The translations under genes and the position numbers were made by a program. The notes below the pieces were generated by a model, which searched no databases, had not been told where the DNA came from, and worked only from the letters and a program-made list of their open reading frames with translations. From a bacterium BMS3Abin14 (lineage in GTDB: Bacteria > BMS3Abin14), in assembly GCA_002897695.1 (NCBI GenBank), contig BDTG01000036.1, positions 1-8,162 of the forward strand: a stretch of DNA of 8,162 nucleotides, in the 5' to 3' direction. Each line of letters starts with the position of its first letter. Position 1 is the stretch's first letter. Shown piece after piece: positions 6,471 to 8,162 of the stretch.

Positions 6471-7082
6471 CTAGTGAAGCAGACTCTCCATGGCCGTTTT
6501 TTTTCGGAACTTCTGGATCCGATATGATGATCCATCCGGAATCAGAGAACGGATTTTCTCTATATCACGCGTTGACAGCAGGGACTCCACGTTTGTTGTT
6601 CGAAACTCATGGGGGACTCCGCTTCCGGCTATAAGGTGGATGCTTTGGAGGATTTTTTCCTCATCAACCTTTACGCCTGCCAGACGGGCATACAATTCAA
6701 GCGGTGCCTTGATGTCCATGGCAATGTAGTCAACAAGGCTTTCACCGATCAATTTCCAGAGCACATCCGGTCTACTTCCATTGGTGTCGATTTTTACATC
6801 GAGCCCCAAATACTTAAGTTCCTTCAGGAACTCCCCCAGGTCAGGCTGAAGTAACGGTTCACCTCCACTGATTACTACGCCATCCAGCTTGTCCGCCCTC
6901 AGGGCAAGAAATTCTGTCACCAACTTTCGGGGCATCAGATCCACCGATGGAGGATTCGGCGGAATTAATGGCCCATTGTGGCAGAATGGACACTGGAAAT
7001 TACATCCCTGTACAAAAATAACAGCCGCAACTCTTCCGGGAAAATCGCTCAGAGCAAACGGCTGAAAGCCGCCTATTTTCAT
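6471..7082 (-). CDS. nrdG: Anaerobic ribonucleoside-triphosphate reductase activating protein (radical SAM)
   Basis: This 203-residue radical SAM enzyme has the cluster motif CNFQCPFC (Cys27, 31, 34), the SAM-binding SGGEP (72-76), KIDTNG (97-102) and DIKAP (123-127). It starts with [13 protein letters not shown], as expected for an NrdG-type activase, and uses SAM to put the glycyl radical on NrdD. Its ATG overlaps the nrdD stop codon (ATGA, 7082-7079), and no good ribosome binding site stands before it, so translation is probably coupled to nrdD. The C-terminus (YRIQKFRKK...) matches the conserved QKFR-like end, then stops after a dozen residues, somewhat earlier than many relatives. The glycerol kinase remnant begins about 20 bases beyond its stop, so a rearrangement may have trimmed the tail. 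Confidence 0.92.
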   Translation of the reverse strand: MKIGGFQPFALSDFPGRVAAVIFVQGCNFQCPFCHNGPLIPPNPPSVDLMPRKLVTEFLALRADKLDGVVISGGEPLLQPDLGEFLKELKYLGLDVKIDTNGSRPDVLWKLIGESLVDYIAMDIKAPLELYARLAGVKVDEEKILQSIHLIAGSGVPHEFRTTNVESLLSTRDIEKIRSLIPDGSSYRIQKFRKKTAMESLLH

Positions 7083-8162
7083 GTACGATCGCCCAGTGTA
7101 AAAAGGCTGCGCATAGTGAACTCCGACTGTTTGCCCTCATTCCACTGATTGACCGGTCTCAGATATCCTACGACTCGGGAATATATCTCTGTTTCACCGT
7201 TGCAATCCGGACAGAGTTTCTGCTCGCCGGGGAGGTAGCCGTGCGTCGGGCAGACTGAAAATGTGGGGGTGACGGTGAGATAGGGCAGCCGGAATTCCTC
7301 GCATACCCTGCGGACAAATGCCTTGACCGCGTCCGGGTCCGGCGATGATTCTCCAAGATAAACGTGCATGACCGTCCCTCCGGTGTACCGGGTTTGAAGG
7401 CTGTCCTGGAGGTTGAGGGCGTGGAAAACGTCATCGGTGTAGTTCACGGGAAGGTGTGTCGAATTCGTGTAAAACGGCGCTGCTCCCTCAAGGTCTGCGT
7501 GGCCGTTCGGGCACAAGATTTCAGGAAACTTCTCCTGGTCCAGTTTCGCGAGGCGGTATGCCGTTCCCTCGGCGGGTGTCGCTTCAAGATTGTAGATGTG
7601 ATCAGTTTCGTTCTGGAACCGGACAAGTCTGTCGCGCATATGATCAAGGACCTTTTCTGCGAATTTTTTGCCTTCGATTGAACCGATATCACAGCCCAGG
7701 AGGTTGACGCCGGCTTCGTTCACGCCCACGAGCCCGATGGTGGCGAAGTGATTGTGCCAATATTGCCCCTGAGATTTTTTTATGTTGCGAAGGTAGTATT
7801 TTGTATAGGGGTAAAGATTCTGATCGGTGAAGCGTTCCAAAACCTTTCTCTTAATTTCCAGACTCGTCCGGGCGATCTCCAAAAGCTGGTCTAATCGGTG
7901 GAAAAAGTCCCCATCGTTGGCGGCGAGGTAGCCGAGGCGCGGCATGTTTATAGTGACTACCCCAATGGAACCCGTCAGGGGATTGGCACCGAATAGGCCG
8001 CCGCCCCTTCTGTCAAGGCTCCGCAGATCAAGTCGGAGTCTGCAGCACATGGACCTTGCGTCATCGGGTGACATGTCGGAGTTGATAAAGTTGGCGAAAT
8101 AGGGGATGCCGTATTTAGCGGTGGCTTCCCATAACCCATGCAGGTCAGGCTCATCCCAGGGA
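7079..8162 (-). CDS. nrdD: Anaerobic (class III) ribonucleoside-triphosphate reductase, C-terminal part
   Basis: About 360 residues of the large subunit are visible; the N-terminus lies beyond the right edge, since the frame stays open to 8161 with family-like sequence (PYFANFINSDMSPDD). The enzyme reduces ribonucleoside triphosphates to deoxy forms under anoxia. The MCCRL motif (near 8045) holds the probable thiyl-radical cysteine. Near the C-terminus are the zinc-binding set CPTH...CPDC (about 7250-7200) and the glycyl radical motif RVVGYLRP, with the radical Gly codon at 7168-7166, followed by WNEGKQSEF. The spacing of about 292 residues between the Cys motif and the Gly agrees with phage T4 NrdD (Cys290, Gly580, from memory). 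The third zinc position is His-containing, CxxH rather than CxxC. It is coupled to nrdG by a 4-base overlap. Confidence 0.95.
   Translation of the reverse strand, partial: PWDEPDLHGLWEATAKYGIPYFANFINSDMSPDDARSMCCRLRLDLRSLDRRGGGLFGANPLTGSIGVVTINMPRLGYLAANDGDFFHRLDQLLEIARTSLEIKRKVLERFTDQNLYPYTKYYLRNIKKSQGQYWHNHFATIGLVGVNEAGVNLLGCDIGSIEGKKFAEKVLDHMRDRLVRFQNETDHIYNLEATPAEGTAYRLAKLDQEKFPEILCPNGHADLEGAAPFYTNSTHLPVNYTDDVFHALNLQDSLQTRYTGGTVMHVYLGESSPDPDAVKAFVRRVCEEFRLPYLTVTPTFSVCPTHGYLPGEQKLCPDCNGETEIYSRVVGYLRPVNQWNEGKQSEFTMRSLFTLGDRT

Noticed and set aside
6245-6634. 129-codon + strand frame across the kinase remnant
   Set aside because: It is the antisense of the kinase fragment and the end of nrdG, and overlaps the QueG-like gene.
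1-8162. CRISPR array, insertion sequence ends or tandem repeats
   Set aside because: No regularly spaced direct repeats, transposase motifs or terminal inverted repeats were seen by eye on either strand.

Overview
The window reads like a chromosomal segment of an anaerobic, moderately GC-rich bacterium. The anaerobic class III ribonucleotide reductase pair, several iron-sulfur proteins and the general look of the proteins suggest a deltaproteobacterium (Desulfobacterota or a relative). That placement is an inference from protein style, not from a marker gene.

Layout. Bases 1-2470 (+ strand) hold a small cluster: a fused nucleotidyltransferase / CDP-alcohol phosphotransferase cut by the left edge, which resembles the archaeal inositol-1-phosphate cytidylyltransferase / di-myo-inositol-phosphate-phosphate (DIPP) synthase; an HD-domain phosphohydrolase overlapping its stop codon; and, after about 100 bases, a very short MscS-type mechanosensitive channel of clearly lower GC. 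Bases 2471-2811 hold no convincing gene. Bases 2812-4167 (- strand) encode an RhlE-type DEAD-box RNA helicase with a Gly/Arg-rich tail. A gap of about 365 bases separates it from a divergent DUF523/TudS-family iron-sulfur protein (4533-5093, +). After another gap of about 360 bases with a promoter candidate comes a QueG-like iron-sulfur protein (5458-6309, +). Converging on it from the right (- strand) are nrdD (cut by the right edge) and nrdG, joined by an ATGA overlap. Between nrdG and the QueG-like gene lies a broken piece of a glycerol-kinase-type FGGY kinase gene.

How the genes may work together. NrdD and NrdG form the oxygen-sensitive ribonucleotide reductase and its activase. The first cluster is the most interesting part. 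If the fused enzyme makes DIPP or a similar inositol phosphodiester, the HD protein could supply the dephosphorylation step and the channel could release solute on osmotic downshock, giving a compact compatible-solute module. This is a hypothesis from domain content and gene order. The other genes appear to be unrelated housekeeping or accessory functions.
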